DNA of 64,000 nt from Mycoplasmopsis glycophila (GCF_900660605.1 NZ_LR215024.1:682001-746000); one strand, 5' to 3'. Counted from the first letter of the stretch, positions 18,734 through 30,105 are shown. The notes: generated from the sequence alone by a model not told the origin. Made by a program: numbers and translations.

Positions 18734-20002
18734 TTATAAATAAGATTTTTTGATTGGATATTTAGAAGTTAAGTTTAAAACTTTTTCTTTTAATTTGATT
18801 AATTCTAAATTAGCTTCTTCTTTATCTTGCTCTAATCTTTCGCAATTAGATAAAGTGTAATGAATAATTTCAGCAAGTTCATCTCATTGATCAAAATCTC
18901 TACTTGTCATTGCTGCAGTTCCTAATCTAATTCCACTTGCAAGAGTTGGACTTAAGGTATCAAAAGGGATTGTGTTTTTATTAATTGTAATGTTAATTTT
19001 TTCCAAGATTGTTTCTGCTTGTTTTCCATTTATTTTATAAGAATCTAAAACATTAATCATGAAAAGGTGATTATCAGTTCCGCCACTAATAATTTTGACA
19101 CCTTTATCTTGAAAAGCTTCACAAAATTTCTTTGCGTTTGAAACAATTTTAGCACCATATTCTTTAAACATTGGTGTTAATGTTTCATAGAAAGCAACTG
19201 CTTTTCCTGCAATAGCATGAAAAAGTGGTCCACCTTGATAACCAGGAAAAACTCAACGGTTCATTTTTTTCGCAATTTCCTCATCATTAGTCATGATGAT
19301 TCCACCTCTACCTCCACGAAGAGTTTTGTGTGTTGTTGAAGTAATGATATCTGCATAACCAACAGGGCTAGGGTGAACACCAGCTGCAATAAGACCTGCA
19401 ATGTGAGCTATATCAGCCATTAATTTAGCACCTGATTTGTCTGCTATTTCTTTAAAACGAGCAAAATCAATTGTTCTTGAATAAGCTGAATAACCACAAA
19501 TAATTAAATCTGGCTTTTCTTCAAGTGCTTGTTTTTCGATAGCATCATAATCTAAATATCCTTCATGATTAAGTTCGTAAGTGATTGAATTATAAAAAAT
19601 CCCACTAAAACTAATTTTATACCCGTGAGTTAAGTGGCCACCAGAACTTAATGAAAGTCCCATAATTTTACCACCACTAGGTACAACGCTAGCTATTGCT
19701 GCTGCATTTGCAACACTTCCAGAATATGGTTGAACATTAGCATATTTAACGCCAAAAATGAGTTTTAAGCGATCAATTGCAGCTTGTTCGACAATATCAA
19801 CATTTTCACAACTACCGTAATATCTTTTTCCTGGATATCCTTCACCATATTTATTTGTTAAAACACTTCCTTGTGCTTTAAGAACATCCTCTGAAACGTA
19901 GTTTTCACTAGCAATTAATTCAATATGATCTTCTTGTCTTTTTAATTCATTGTTAATTGCATCTTGTAAAATTTTGTCTGCTAATTCTATTTTTTTGTAC
20001 AT
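18734..20002 (-). CDS. glyA: Serine hydroxymethyltransferase
   Basis: A 422-aa PLP enzyme that converts serine and tetrahydrofolate to glycine and 5,10-methylene-THF. Family motifs: [28 protein letters not shown], the PLP-lysine segment [14 protein letters not shown], and [10 protein letters not shown]. The ATG has AAGGAG at ideal spacing, 18 bases after pheT. Cytoplasmic; likely co-transcribed with pheT and tpx. Confidence 0.97.
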
Positions 20003-20020
20003 ATTGTGCTCCTTAAAAAA

Positions 20021-22183
20021 CTAATTGTATTTAGCAATTAATTTTTGAATATTTTCATCATCGGCATAAACTCTAATTGTTACATTATGAGTATCTGCTT
20101 TTTTATAATCATCTAATTGTTTTACTTCAAAAATGTTAGCAGTCTGTTTAATTTCATCAATATAAGATGAAATTAATTCATCATAAGATAGTTCAAATGT
20201 TAAATCAATGCTTTTAAGTGGTGTATTATCGATTGAAACAAATTTTTCAAAGTTTGAATCTTTTAAAACTACATCTTTTAAAATCTCTGCATAAAAAGCG
20301 TTTGTTTGGTCGTATTTTGGATGTATTTTACCTATTCATCCAACCATTTTGCCGTCTTTTTCGATTCTTGCAGAGCAATTTGGATGAATGTGTGGATTGT
20401 TTGTTAATGGCACAAAACTTAAATTAGTTTGTTTTGTAAAATTAACAATATCTTGTTTTAGCTCATCAAATGTTTTGGTTGTTGATGCAAAACCAAAAAC
20501 CATGTGATTGTTGTTAATCATACCTTTTTCAAAAAGGTTAATATTTTCCATTTTTCTTTTTTGGTTATATTCCACAACTTCAGCTAAAGAAGTGATAATT
20601 GAATTTCTAATTTCTTCTCTTTCTTTTGAAACAAAAGTTAAGAGTGCAATACTTTGATCAAAGTTAAAAGGATTTAAAAAGTTCTTTTCATTTGAAACAA
20701 GCGAAAAAGTACGTGCTTCAGAAAATCCGCTATGAGCTAAAATTTTCTTAAACATATCTCTTTTTTGTGTTTTTAAAGGTGTGTTTTTAACTGGTAAAGC
20801 AGGGAAATTTGCATATGAGTAAAATCTAAAAATTTCTTCAATAATATCTTCAAAAATTTGAATATCATAACGATAATTAGGTACTAAAACATAGTCATCG
20901 CTAAATTCGAAACCTAATTTAGTAAGTTTTTGTTTAGCTTCATCAAAAATTTGATGATTTGTAATATTTGAATATTGTGTTAGTTTCTTTTCGTCTCAAG
21001 CAATTTTGTGCTTTGGTTCAATGATTATAGGATTAATAATTTGAGAAAGCTCTAAATTTGAACAGTAAGAACGCACAAAGAGCATAGCTAAATGAGCTAA
21101 TTCTTTTGAAATTTTACGTGAACCTTGGTTAGAAGCGTTTGAATTTAACTTAATTTCCTTTGCACCATGACGAATATCTTTTGAACTAAAAATACCAATT
21201 TCAAAAGCAAAATCATTTGTTGCTAAATCTGCTTTAGTATCTTCAAGCCCCATCACACTCGCTAGTGAAATAACTTTATTTTCATCTTTAATTGCTAAAA
21301 CATCATTAACTTCAACTTCTTTGCCACCTAAAACAGTTATTTTACCTGTGTAGTAAGATGCCTCGATTTTTGAACCAATTTTGTTGCGGTCATAAACATG
21401 TGTAGGAACTCCAAAATTAATTAAAGTAAGGTTTGTTAAATTAACAGCTCAACTAAATTTTGAAGAAATACCATGCTTTGCAAGTAATAATTTTTCAGCG
21501 AAAGAATTTTCAGTATTACCTTTAACTTCTAAAAAAGTTAACTCTTCAGCATCATTTGAATTTACAATTAAATTTGATACAAATGTATCTTGAACTTTTT
21601 TGATATCAAAAGTAAATTCTAAATCATAAAAACTTGCTAATTCTTTAGCTAAAACGTAATATGAATTAGCATCATTACGGTTAGCTGTAACTGATGTTTC
21701 AATCATAATATCGTCAAGTCCTAGTTTAACCATCGGATCATCTTCAATTGTTGCAAAATCATTTGGTAAAACTAATAATTGATTTTGATCTTCTAAAAGT
21801 TCTCAATTATAACCAATTTCTGCAAGAGCTCCCATCATACCTTGAGAGATTTCACCTTTAAGGGTTACCTCACCAAAAACTTGTTCACCTTTTGAAGAAC
21901 CAACGGGAAAACAAATTGTTAAATCTCCAGGTTTTAAAATTCGATTATTAGTCTGTATTTGAAAAACACCTTGTTTGGTTTCTACTTTAACAACATCAAG
22001 ACGATCAGAGTTAGGATTTTGAAAAACTTCTAAAACTTTAGCAAATAAAAGACCTTTTACATCAGAAAATTCTTCAATGCCTTCAACTTCAATTCCAAGT
22101 TCATTTAATGCAACTTCAACTTCTTTAGCATTTAGTTTTTTGTTTTTAAAAAATGTATTTAAATAATTTAATGAAAAAACCAT
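20021..22183 (-). CDS. pheT: Phenylalanine--tRNA ligase beta subunit
   Basis: A 720-aa beta subunit of the (alpha beta)2 PheRS. The N-terminal EMAP-like tRNA-binding domain (about 40-145, with VGSSKGEQVFGEVTLKGEIS), B3/B4 editing region and B5 region follow, and the C-terminal anticodon-binding fold ends the protein. It is somewhat shorter than the ~800 aa of typical bacterial PheT. Start ATG overlaps the ung stop codon as TAATG, so it is translated by coupling. It is separated from pheS by the ung gene, which is unusual. Confidence 0.95.
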
Positions 22184-22860
22184 TATTTCGCTCCTTTCTC
22201 TTTAACAAGATCTCACTTAATTTGTTTTTCTTTGTGTTTTTTAAGTTTTTGATTAATTTGTAAAAATAGTTGACCATCTTTTAATGATTTAGCATATCCT
22301 AATGGACTTGGATGACTGAGTGCTATAACATTATCTGGATTAGGATGAATTTTATTTAAAAATTTTTGTGCTTCATTACCAAGCGCAACAAAAATAACGT
22401 TTGGATTGGTATTTTTAACTTCTTCCAAAATTGCTAAAGTAAATTTTTGTCAACCAAAATTCTTGTGTGAATTAGCTTTTCCTTCAGTTACTGTTCAAAC
22501 CATATTGATAAGAAGAACACCTTGTTTTGCTCAAGCTGCTAAATCGTTAGTTTCAATTTTGGTTTTAGGATAATCTTTTTTGAGTTCCTTGAAAAGATTA
22601 GCTAAACTTGCTGGCGTTTTATTTGTGTGTTTTGCACTAAAAGCAAGACCATCAGCAACAAAAGGACTGTGATATGGATCTTGTCCTAAAATTACCACTT
22701 TTGTTTCGTTTACTTGGAAAAATTCTAATGGTCTAAACATTTCAATTTGATGTGGGTAGATTGCACCATTTTTTTCAGCCGTTTTTAAACTATCAAGAAT
22801 TTTCACAAAATATTCTTTATTACCTTCTTTTTGTAAAATTTGTAAAAAACTATCTTTCAT
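22183..22860 (-). CDS. ung: Uracil-DNA glycosylase
   Basis: A 225-aa family-1 UDG that removes uracil from DNA. The water-activating motif GQDPYHSP, the F in LAFSAKH, the region [11 protein letters not shown] and the DNA-intercalation motif HPSPLGYA are all present. Length is normal. The gene overlaps the end of pheS by 11 bases and touches pheT by 1 base, so it is locked into the PheRS operon. Uracil repair matters in an AT-rich genome with frequent deaminated cytosines. Confidence 0.97.
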
Positions 22861-23803
22861 CGTTAAATTGCTCCATTATTCTTAAATCGTTACGGTATAA
22901 ATCACGAATATCTGTAAAACCATACTTAATCATTGTTATTCTTTCAATACCTAATCCTGCTGCAAAAGCATTTAAATTATTTGTGTATCCTGCTGCTTTT
23001 AATACATTTGGATGTAACATTCCAGCACCTAAAATCTCAATTCATCTATTTTTATAAAAAACATCAACTTCAACTGATGGTTCAGTAAATGGGAAATAGC
23101 TTGGACGGAGACGAATTTCAACTTCATCTTCCAAAACATAAGATAAAAGTGATTTTAATGTTCAAATTAAGTTAGAAAAACTATGATTTCCAACAGAAAC
23201 AAAATCCACTTGAGTAAATTGATGTGAGTGTGTCGCATCATCTTCATCATTACGATATACTTTACCAATTGCAAAAGTTGAAATTTCTTCGTTTTTGTTA
23301 TCTTCAAGAACTTTAGCAGTGATTCCAGTGTTGTGAGTTCTTAATAAAGTAGTTGCATTAATATAAAGCGAATCATGCATCGCTCTTGCCGGGTGATCTT
23401 GTGGAATATTTAATCTTGCAAAGTTGTATAAATCACTAACAATTTCACCTGATTCTTGTTCATAATAACCATGGTTAAAAAATCAATCTCTCAATCTTTC
23501 TTCGATGATTGTAATTGGATGTAAAGCACCAGGTTTTAATGTGGGTTTTGATACATCGATTTTTTCATTAGCAATTTTTCTTTCGATGGCTAAATCAAAA
23601 ACTCTTTGTTCTGCTAAACTAAAAAATTCTTCATATTCTTTTTTAAGTTGTGTAATTTTTTGGCCAAGTACTTTTTTCTCAGTTGCAGGGGCGCTTTTTA
23701 ATTCTTGTTGTAATTTAAAAATTTCACCTTCGCTTGAAAAAGCTTTAGCTTTCGCTTGTTTTAAATCTTCAAGAGTATTAATGTTTTCTAAAATAAATTT
23801 CAT
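22850..23803 (-). CDS. pheS: Phenylalanine--tRNA ligase alpha subunit
   Basis: A 317-aa catalytic subunit that forms Phe-AMP and charges tRNA-Phe. An N-terminal coiled coil binds tRNA (residues 1-85), followed by the class II core: [12 protein letters not shown], motif 2 with [19 protein letters not shown] and motif 3 [10 protein letters not shown]...AAGLGIERI. Starts 2 bases after rarA with AGAAAGGA as its ribosome-binding site inside the rarA end. Confidence 0.97.
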
Positions 23804-23805
23804 AA

Positions 23806-25017
23806 TTATCCTTTCTTAATGTTTTCTCAATAGTTTTGGTAAGAAATTTCTACTTTATTATTCGCTGGCTGATAAAACTTTTTACCTTTTAATTCATTTG
23901 GTAAATATTGTTGTTTGACAAAATGTGTAGATTTATTATCATGCGGATAGAGATAGCCAATTCCATTCCCTAATTTTTGCGCGGATGAATAATGAGCATC
24001 CTTTAAATGTTTCGGCATTTGATAAATTTTTCCTGAATTAATAACTTCTTCAACTCTATTTAAAGCTAAATATGCAGAATTAGATTTTGGAGCTAAAGAA
24101 ATATCAATTATTGCATTTGCAATTGCTAATTTTCCTTCTGGTTCACCTAACCTTTCATAACTTCGTATTGCTGTTTCAGTACGAAGCGCTACGCTTGGAG
24201 AAGCAAGACCGACATCTTCATATGATGCACAAAGCATTCGACGAAAAAGTCCGTCAATATCACCTGATTTTAAAATTAAAAAACCATAATAAAGAGAAGC
24301 ATCAACATCGCTTCCTCGAAGTGATTTATGAAATGCAGATAAATTATCATAGTGTGAGTCCTTTGAACTATCACTATAAAAATTAATATTAGGTATTATT
24401 TTACGTAGATCTTCCTTTGAAACTTCTTTGTCAATACCTAAAAAAGCAAGCATTTGCAAGTTATTAATACTTGAACGAAAATCTCCTGCTGAAAATCTTG
24501 CTAAATCTAGTAATCTTTCCTTTGAAATTTGAAGTTTAGGAAAATATTTAGTCGCAACATTAGAAAGTCCATCAACTAATTCTTCTTCAGTAAGTTTATA
24601 AAATTGTAGAATTTGCATTCTACTTCGCAAAGCAGGATTCACCTTAAAATAAGGATTTTCGGTTGTTGTAGCATAAACAGTGATTTTGTCAAATTCTAAA
24701 TATGAAAGTAAAATATCTTGCTTATCTTTATTAAGACGATGAATTTCATCAATAATTAATAATTCATTATTTTCTAATAACTTAACTAAATCTGCTTTTG
24801 AATTAACGCTTGCGTTAAAATAATCATACTTGAGACCTAAATCATTAGCTAGCGCTATAGCACTAGAAGTTTTACCAATTCCGCTTTCACCATAGAAAAT
24901 AAAATTAGTTCCTAATTTATTTTTGACAATTTGGTTAAAAAGATCTTTAAGATGTTGCTGTCCAATGATTTCATCAATCGTTTTTGGACGAATTTCATTT
25001 GCTAAATTTTTGTTCAT
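23806..25017 (-). CDS. rarA: Replication-associated recombination protein RarA (MgsA), AAA+ ATPase
   Basis: A 403-aa clamp-loader-like ATPase acting at stalled forks. Walker A is GESGIGKTSS, Walker B LLIIDEIHRL, sensor 1 ATTTENPYF and the arginine-finger/sensor 2 region LRSRMQILQF and SAGDFRSSINNL. The C-terminal tetramerisation domain has SYEDVGLASP and the conserved MPKHLKDAHY. The true end is the TAA at 23806-23808, five codons past a TGA tryptophan near the C-terminus. First gene of the minus run leading to tpx; its promoter region is shared divergently with lepA. Confidence 0.93.
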
Positions 25018-25131
25018 AATCTACTTAAAATTAATTTTATATTATTCTTAATATTTTAATGAATTCTTATCAAGAAAGTATTAAATAAACTTATTTATTT
25101 GAGAAAACTAATAAAAGAAATCTTTTTCTAA

Positions 25132-25137
25132 TATAAT
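25132..25137 (+). promoter_or_regulatory. lepA -10 box, probably a leaderless transcript
   Basis: TATAAT ends 7 bases before the lepA ATG, and no Shine-Dalgarno sequence exists. Transcription would start at or next to the ATG. Confidence 0.6.
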
Positions 25138-25144
25138 TTAAAAC

Positions 25145-26950
25145 ATGAATAAAGATAAAATTAAAAATTTTTCCATTATTGCACATATTGATCACGGTAA
25201 AAGCACTTTAGCAGACCGTATTTTAGAATACACAGGAACAGTAAGTAATCGTGAACTTAAAGACCAGTTTCTTGATTCAATGGATCTTGAACAAGAAAGA
25301 GGGATTACAATCAAATTAAATGCTGTACAACTAAAATATAAAGATTACACTTTTCATTTAATTGATACTCCTGGACATGTCGATTTTACTTATGAAGTTT
25401 CTCGTTCGTTAGCAGCAAGCGAAGGTGCTCTTTTATTGGTTGATGCAACACAAGGTATTGAAGCTCAAACATTAGCCAATGTGTATTTAGCAATAGAAAA
25501 TAATTTAGAAATCATACCAGTAATAAACAAAATTGATCTACCTAGTGCTAATGTAGATGAAGTAAAACAAGAAATCGAAGACGTTATTGGAATTCCAACA
25601 GAAAATGCTGTTTTAGTTAGTGCTAAAACAGGACAGGGTGTTCATGAATTACTAGATGCAATTGTAAAATATATTCCTGCTCCGCGTGATGCTGATGACA
25701 ACAAACCATTAAAAGCATTAATTTTTGATAGCTATTTTGATGCATATCGTGGTGTAGTTATGCTAGTAAGAATCTTCGAAGGTAAATTAAAACCAGGTGA
25801 TAAATTCATTTTTATGTCACGTAAAAAAGAAGAACAAGATTATCACGTAATTGATCTTGGGGTAAGAAATCCACACGAAACTAAAAAAGATTGTCTTGAA
25901 GCTGGTGAAGTTGGTTGAGTTTCTGCAGCTATACGTGATGCAAAAGAAGTTCACGTTGGAGATACAATTACTCTTGCTAATAATCCAACAGACAAGCCTT
26001 TAGCTGGTTACAAAAAAATGAAGCCCGTTGTTTTCACTGGTTTTTATCCAATTGACACTAGAGATTATTCTCTTTTAAAAGAGAGCCTTGAAAAAATATC
26101 ATTAAGTGACTCATCAATTACATGAGAACAAGAAACTTCTAAAGCACTAGGATTTGGATTTAGAGTAGGATTTTTAGGTCTACTTCACATGGAAATTCTC
26201 CAAGAAAGATTAGATAGAGAATATAAAGTAGGGATCATTGCTACAGCTCCTTCTGTTGAATATTTAGTTTATATGACAAATGGAAATATAGAAAAAATTT
26301 CAAATCCAACAATGCTTCCTGACCGAACTTTTATTGATAAAATTGAAGAACCTTATATTGAAGCTAATATTTTTATTCCAAACGAATATATTGGAAATGT
26401 TATGGAGCTTTGTCAAAATAAAAGAGGAATTTACAAATCTCTTGAATCTATTGATGCTAAACGTTCAAGAGTGGTTTATGAACTACCGTTAGCTGAAACG
26501 ATTTTTGATTTCTTTGATCGTTTAAAATCGAGCACAAAAGGTTACGCTTCATTCGAATATGAATGAATTGGATACCGTGAAAGTGATCTTGTTAAAGTCG
26601 ATATTTTACTTAACGGAGATAAAGTTGATGCCTTTTCAATAATCACACACAGAGATAAAGCATATGAAAGTTCAAGAGAACTTTGTAAAAAATTAAAAGA
26701 TGCTATTCCAAGACAAAACTTTGAAGTTCCAGTTCAAGCAACAATTGGTGGAAAAATTATTGCTAGAGAAACAATTAAAGCATATCGTAAAGATGTTACC
26801 GCAAAACTTTATGGTGGAGATGTTACACGTCGTCAAAAGCTTCTTAAAAAACAAAAAGAAGGTAAAAAACGTATGAAAAAACTAGGAACAATCGAAGTTC
26901 CACAAGAAGCATTTTTATCAATTTTAAAGACAAATATCGAGCCAAAATAA
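25145..26950 (+). CDS. lepA: Elongation factor 4 (LepA) GTPase
   Basis: A 601-aa ribosome-associated GTPase related to EF-G. G1 is [15 protein letters not shown]2 ERGITIK, G3 DTPGHVDF, G4 NKIDLPSA and G5 SAKTG; then EF-G-like domains and the LepA-specific C-terminal domain with [20 protein letters not shown] and DVTRRQKLL. Length is that of the family. It appears to be translated from a leaderless mRNA. Transcribed alone, with its own terminator. Confidence 0.97.
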
Positions 26951-26959
26951 TTTAATTAA

Positions 26960-26983
26960 GCACCTAAAATTAGGTGTTTTTTT
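26960..26983 (+). terminator. lepA terminator
   Basis: CACCTAA/TTAGGTG stem with a 2-base loop extendable to a tetraloop, followed by seven T. Confidence 0.8.
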
Positions 26984-27075
26984 AATTTTAATTAAGACTA
27001 AAATAGCACAAAAAAGAGATGCTTTTCTAATCAAAAAAACATATTTTATTTATTTGTTTTTACAAAAAAATTTTT

Positions 27076-27144
27076 TATAATTAAAAAGCAATATAAAACT
27101 ATTGCCACGTGGGAGATATTTCTAGGAAAATATCGTTAGACCAC
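27076..27144 (+). promoter_or_regulatory. rplK promoter and structured leader
   Basis: TATAAT at 27076-27081 is followed by a leader with a two-part hairpin: outer GTGG/CCAC (27109-27112, 27141-27144) and inner GATATTT/AAATATC (27115-27121, 27128-27134), separated by an uneven internal loop. Its place ahead of rplK-rplA suggests the binding site by which L1 represses its own operon. That is inferred from position and shape only. Confidence 0.45.
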
Positions 27145-27167
27145 AATATCGAAAGGATACATTTAAA

Positions 27168-27764
27168 ATGGCAAAAAAAGAAATTCAAAGAATTGCTAAA
27201 TTAGAGTTCATTGCCGGGCAAGCTAAACCAGGGCCAGCTCTTGCTGGTGTTGGTGTTAACATGCCTGAATTCACTAGAGCTTTTAATGACGCAACAAGAG
27301 ATAGAGGAAACGAACCAGTTCCAGTACAAATTACAGTTTACAAAGACAAAACATTCGAATTTAAATTATTCACAGCTCCTGCTTCATTCAAAATCAAACA
27401 AGCTGCAAAAATCAAATCAGGTGCTTCAAATGCTAAAACAACTGTTGTAGCTACAATTTCAAAAGATCAACTCAGAGAAATTGCAGAATACAAATTACCT
27501 GACTTAAATACAGATGATGTAGATGCTGCTATGGCAACAATCGCTGGTACAGCTAAACAAATGGGAGTTTTAGTAGAAGGATACGACGATATTTTCAAAG
27601 CTAAAGCTGCTGCTAAAGCTGCTGCTAAAGCTGCTAAAGCTGCTAAAGCTAAAGAAGCTGCTCTTGCAGAAGATTTAGAAAACTTAAAAGAAACAAAAGG
27701 TCAAGCTATTGAAGTTACAACAATTAGAGATGAAGAAAAATCAAGAGAAGAAGGAGAAGAATAA
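27168..27764 (+). CDS. rplK: Ribosomal protein L11 with a long C-terminal extension
   Basis: Residues 1-142 are a standard L11: AKLEFIAGQAKPGPALAGVG, VPVQITVYKDKTFEF and GTAKQMGVLVEG. L11 binds the GTPase-associated centre of 23S rRNA. The protein is 198 aa, about 55 longer than usual; the extra part is an A/K repeat (KAAAKAAKAAKAKEAA) followed by an acidic tail with EEKSREEGEE. The start follows GAAAGGA. rplA begins 2 bases after the stop. The extension is probably a surface-exposed helix on the ribosome; function unknown. Confidence 0.96.
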   Translation: MAKKEIQRIAKLEFIAGQAKPGPALAGVGVNMPEFTRAFNDATRDRGNEPVPVQITVYKDKTFEFKLFTAPASFKIKQAAKIKSGASNAKTTVVATISKDQLREIAEYKLPDLNTDDVDAAMATIAGTAKQMGVLVEGYDDIFKAKAAAKAAAKAAKAAKAKEAALAEDLENLKETKGQAIEVTTIRDEEKSREEGEE

Positions 27765-27766
27765 TA

Positions 27767-28462
27767 ATGGCTAGAAAACTTTCTAAAAATTTAAGAGAAG
27801 CTAGAGCTTCTTTTGATAGAACAGTAGCTTACGAACTTGCGGAAGCTATTGAACTTGCTAAAAAAACTTCTTACGCTAAATTTGACGCTTCAATCGATTT
27901 AGCTTTCAACCTTAACCTTGATGTTAGAAAAGCTGACCAACAATTACGTGGTGCTGTTTTACTGCCAAACGGAACAGGAAAAACAGTTAGAGTATTAGTT
28001 GCTACAAACAACCCTGAAAAAGCTAAATTAGCTAAAGAAGCTGGTGCAGATATGGTATTAGATGGACAAGCAGTTGAACAAAAAATCAAAGAAGATGACT
28101 TTGATTTTGATGTTATGGTTGCTGATCCTACAATGATGCCTTTACTTGGAAAATACGGAAAAAAACTTGGACCTAAAGGTTTAATGCCAAACCCTAAAAC
28201 AGGTACAGTTACTCCTACTCCAGAAAAAGCTGTTGAAGAACTTAAAAAAGGTAAAGCAAACTACCGTACAGATAAAGCTGGTATTGTACACTCTCTTATC
28301 GGAAAATCAAGCATGTCAACTGAAGCTTTAGTTGAAAATGCTAAAACACTTATCACATTAATTAAAAGATTAAAACCTGCAGCTGTTAAAGGAACATACA
28401 TTCTTAACTTAACAGTTTCAGCATCAATGGGACCAAGTGTTAAAATTAAACTTGAAAAATAA
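27767..28462 (+). CDS. rplA: Ribosomal protein L1
   Basis: A 231-aa 50S protein that binds the L1 stalk of 23S rRNA and represses its own operon in other bacteria. The signature LGPKGLMPNPKTGTVT and the N-terminal KFDASIDLAFNLNLD match L1 fully. Co-translated with rplK; its ribosome-binding site (AAGGAG) lies inside the end of rplK. Confidence 0.98.
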   Translation: MARKLSKNLREARASFDRTVAYELAEAIELAKKTSYAKFDASIDLAFNLNLDVRKADQQLRGAVLLPNGTGKTVRVLVATNNPEKAKLAKEAGADMVLDGQAVEQKIKEDDFDFDVMVADPTMMPLLGKYGKKLGPKGLMPNPKTGTVTPTPEKAVEELKKGKANYRTDKAGIVHSLIGKSSMSTEALVENAKTLITLIKRLKPAAVKGTYILNLTVSASMGPSVKIKLEK

Positions 28463-28470
28463 TTCATTTT

Positions 28471-28498
28471 AAAAGCAGCATGAATTGCTGTTTTTTTT
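28471..28498 (+). terminator. rplK-rplA terminator
   Basis: Short stem CAGC/GCTG flanked by AAAA and a run of eight T. Confidence 0.6.
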
Positions 28499-28594
28499 AC
28501 TTTTTTAAAGTATAGTGTAACAAGAATTTAAAAATCTAATATAATTAAAAAATACTATTTAAAAAGTAATAAATAAAAAACCTTAAGGAGAAAT

Positions 28595-29695
28595 ATGGCT
28601 TTAAAAGCAGGAATTGTAGGATTACCAAACGTTGGAAAAAGTACACTTTTTAGTGCTATTACAAAGAAAAAAGTGGAAGCATCAAATTATGCTTTCACAA
28701 CTATTGAACCTAACATTTCATCTGTTCCACTTCTTGATAAAAGATTACAACAAATTGCCAAAATTATTAATCCAGATAAAATAGTTTATGCAACATTTGA
28801 TTTTGTCGATATTGCTGGATTGGTACAAGGAGCTTCAAAAGGTGAAGGACTTGGAAATAAATTTTTAGCAAATATTCGTGAGGTGGACGCAATTATTCAT
28901 GTTGTAAGATGTTTTGAAAATAAAAATATCATGCACGTTGCAAATAGTGTTGACCCTGTTAGGGACAAAGAAGTTATCAATTATGAACTTTTACTTGCTG
29001 ATTTAGAAACTATCAATAATGTTTTAAATCGTGTTGCGAAAAAAGCTAAATCAGGAGATAAAGAAGGTATTTTAGAGCAAAATACAGCTTTAAAAGTTAA
29101 AGAAGCACTTGAACAAAATATTCCTGCTAGAGAACTTGATTTAGACGAAAACGAACAAAAAATCATCAAAGGATATCATTTATTAACTTTTAAACCTATT
29201 ATTTATGTAGCAAATTTAAGTAACGATCAATTTGCAAATTACCAAAATGATCCGCTCTTTATAGCATTAAAAAATTCACTTAAAGACTATGAAAAAATCA
29301 TTCCTATTTGTGTGCAATTAGAAAGCGAATTAATCGAAATTGAAGAGGAAGAAGAAAAACAAGAATTACTAGCAATGTATGGAATTGAAATTAGCGGACT
29401 TGATGTTTTAACAAGAGAAGCTTTTGATTTATTAAACTTACAAACTTATTTTACAGCAGGTAAAATAGAAGCCCGTGCATGAGTATTTCACAAAGGTTGA
29501 GCTGCACCAAGATGTGCTGGTGTAATTCATACTGATTTTGAAAAGAAATTTATTAAAGCTGATGTAATTTCTTTTGCTGACTTTATCGAATTTCAAGGTG
29601 AGCAAGGTGCAAAAAATGCTGGAAAATTACGTTCAGAAGGAAAAAATTATATAATGCAAGATGGTGACATTTGTCATTTCAAATTTGGTAAATAA
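28595..29695 (+). CDS. ychF: Redox-regulated ATPase YchF (Obg family)
   Basis: A 366-aa Obg-family P-loop protein that prefers ATP and binds ribosomes. G1 is [11 protein letters not shown], switch region TTIEPN, G3 [17 protein letters not shown], and the G4 position reads NLSND, a non-GTP-specific form typical of YchF. The C-terminal TGS domain ends in [11 protein letters not shown]. The gene has its own promoter (TATAAT at 28540-28545) and AAGGAG. The tRNA-Trp follows 11 bases later and may be read through from it. Confidence 0.96.
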
Positions 29696-29706
29696 CCATC
29701 TTTTTT

Positions 29707-29780
29707 GGGGGTTTAGTATAATGGCAATATAGTGGTCTCCAAAACCAATGATAAGGGTTCGATTCCTTTAACCCCCGCCA
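29707..29780 (+). tRNA. tRNA-Trp (anticodon CCA)
   Basis: Acceptor stem GGGGGTT/AACCCCC, T arm AAGGG-TTCGATT-CCTTT, anticodon loop CTCCAAA and encoded CCA end. The CCA anticodon reads UGG only; the UGA codons used throughout this window need a second tRNA-Trp with anticodon UCA elsewhere in the genome. Confidence 0.93.
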
Positions 29781-29800
29781 AACTTTCAAACCAAAAATTG

Positions 29801-29826
29801 ACTTATTCAAAAGAATAAGTTTTTTT
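29801..29826 (+). terminator. Terminator after tRNA-Trp
   Basis: ACTTATTC/GAATAAGT stem, AAAA loop, then seven T. Confidence 0.75.
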
Positions 29827-29841
29827 ATTGCTCTAAAAATT

Positions 29842-29871
29842 AAAAAAAGTAGATATCAAGTGATATCTACT
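29842..29871 (-). terminator. Terminator after tRNA-His
   Basis: On the minus strand AGTAGATATCA and TGATATCTACT form a perfect 11-bp stem followed by a T run; lies just downstream of tRNA-His. Confidence 0.75.
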
Positions 29872-29886
29872 AGGTCATTTCTGAAA

Positions 29887-29963
29887 TGGGGCGATTGACG
29901 GGATTCGAACCCGCGAATGACGGGACCACAACCCGCTGTGTTAGCCACTTCACCACAATCGCC
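29887..29963 (-). tRNA. tRNA-His (anticodon GTG)
   Basis: The loop TTGTGGT gives anticodon GTG. Acceptor GCGATTG/CAATCGC with an encoded extra 5' G (position -1) opposite C73, the identity element of tRNA-His, and an encoded CCA. The T arm contains GTTCGAATC. Confidence 0.95.
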
Positions 29964-30049
29964 ATAAATGTAAATATATTATATATTAAATAAAAAAAAT
30001 GTCAAGTTTTTTACCGAAAGTAATTTTGCTAAAAGAAAAGCAAAAGTGC

Positions 30050-30085
30050 TATAATTTAAATTAAATATATAAATATATTTAATTT
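30050..30085 (+). promoter_or_regulatory. gyrB promoter with a perfect AT hairpin in the leader
   Basis: TATAAT at 30050-30055 is followed by a perfect 13-bp inverted repeat of only A and T (arms 30058-30070 and 30073-30085) just before the AAGGAG of gyrB. Its place at the transcription start could make initiation sensitive to supercoiling, which would fit gyrase control; this is inference. Confidence 0.5.
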
Positions 30086-30105
30086 TATTTCAAAAAGGAG
30101 TCAAA

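Noticed and set aside
23827-23829. TGA as the stop of rarA
   Set aside because: Read as tryptophan; the gene ends at TAA 23806-23808, two bases before pheS.
27600-27660. GCTAAAGCT repeats in rplK as a phase-variable VNTR
   Set aside because: Length changes would be in units of three and would only alter the tail; no switch effect expected.
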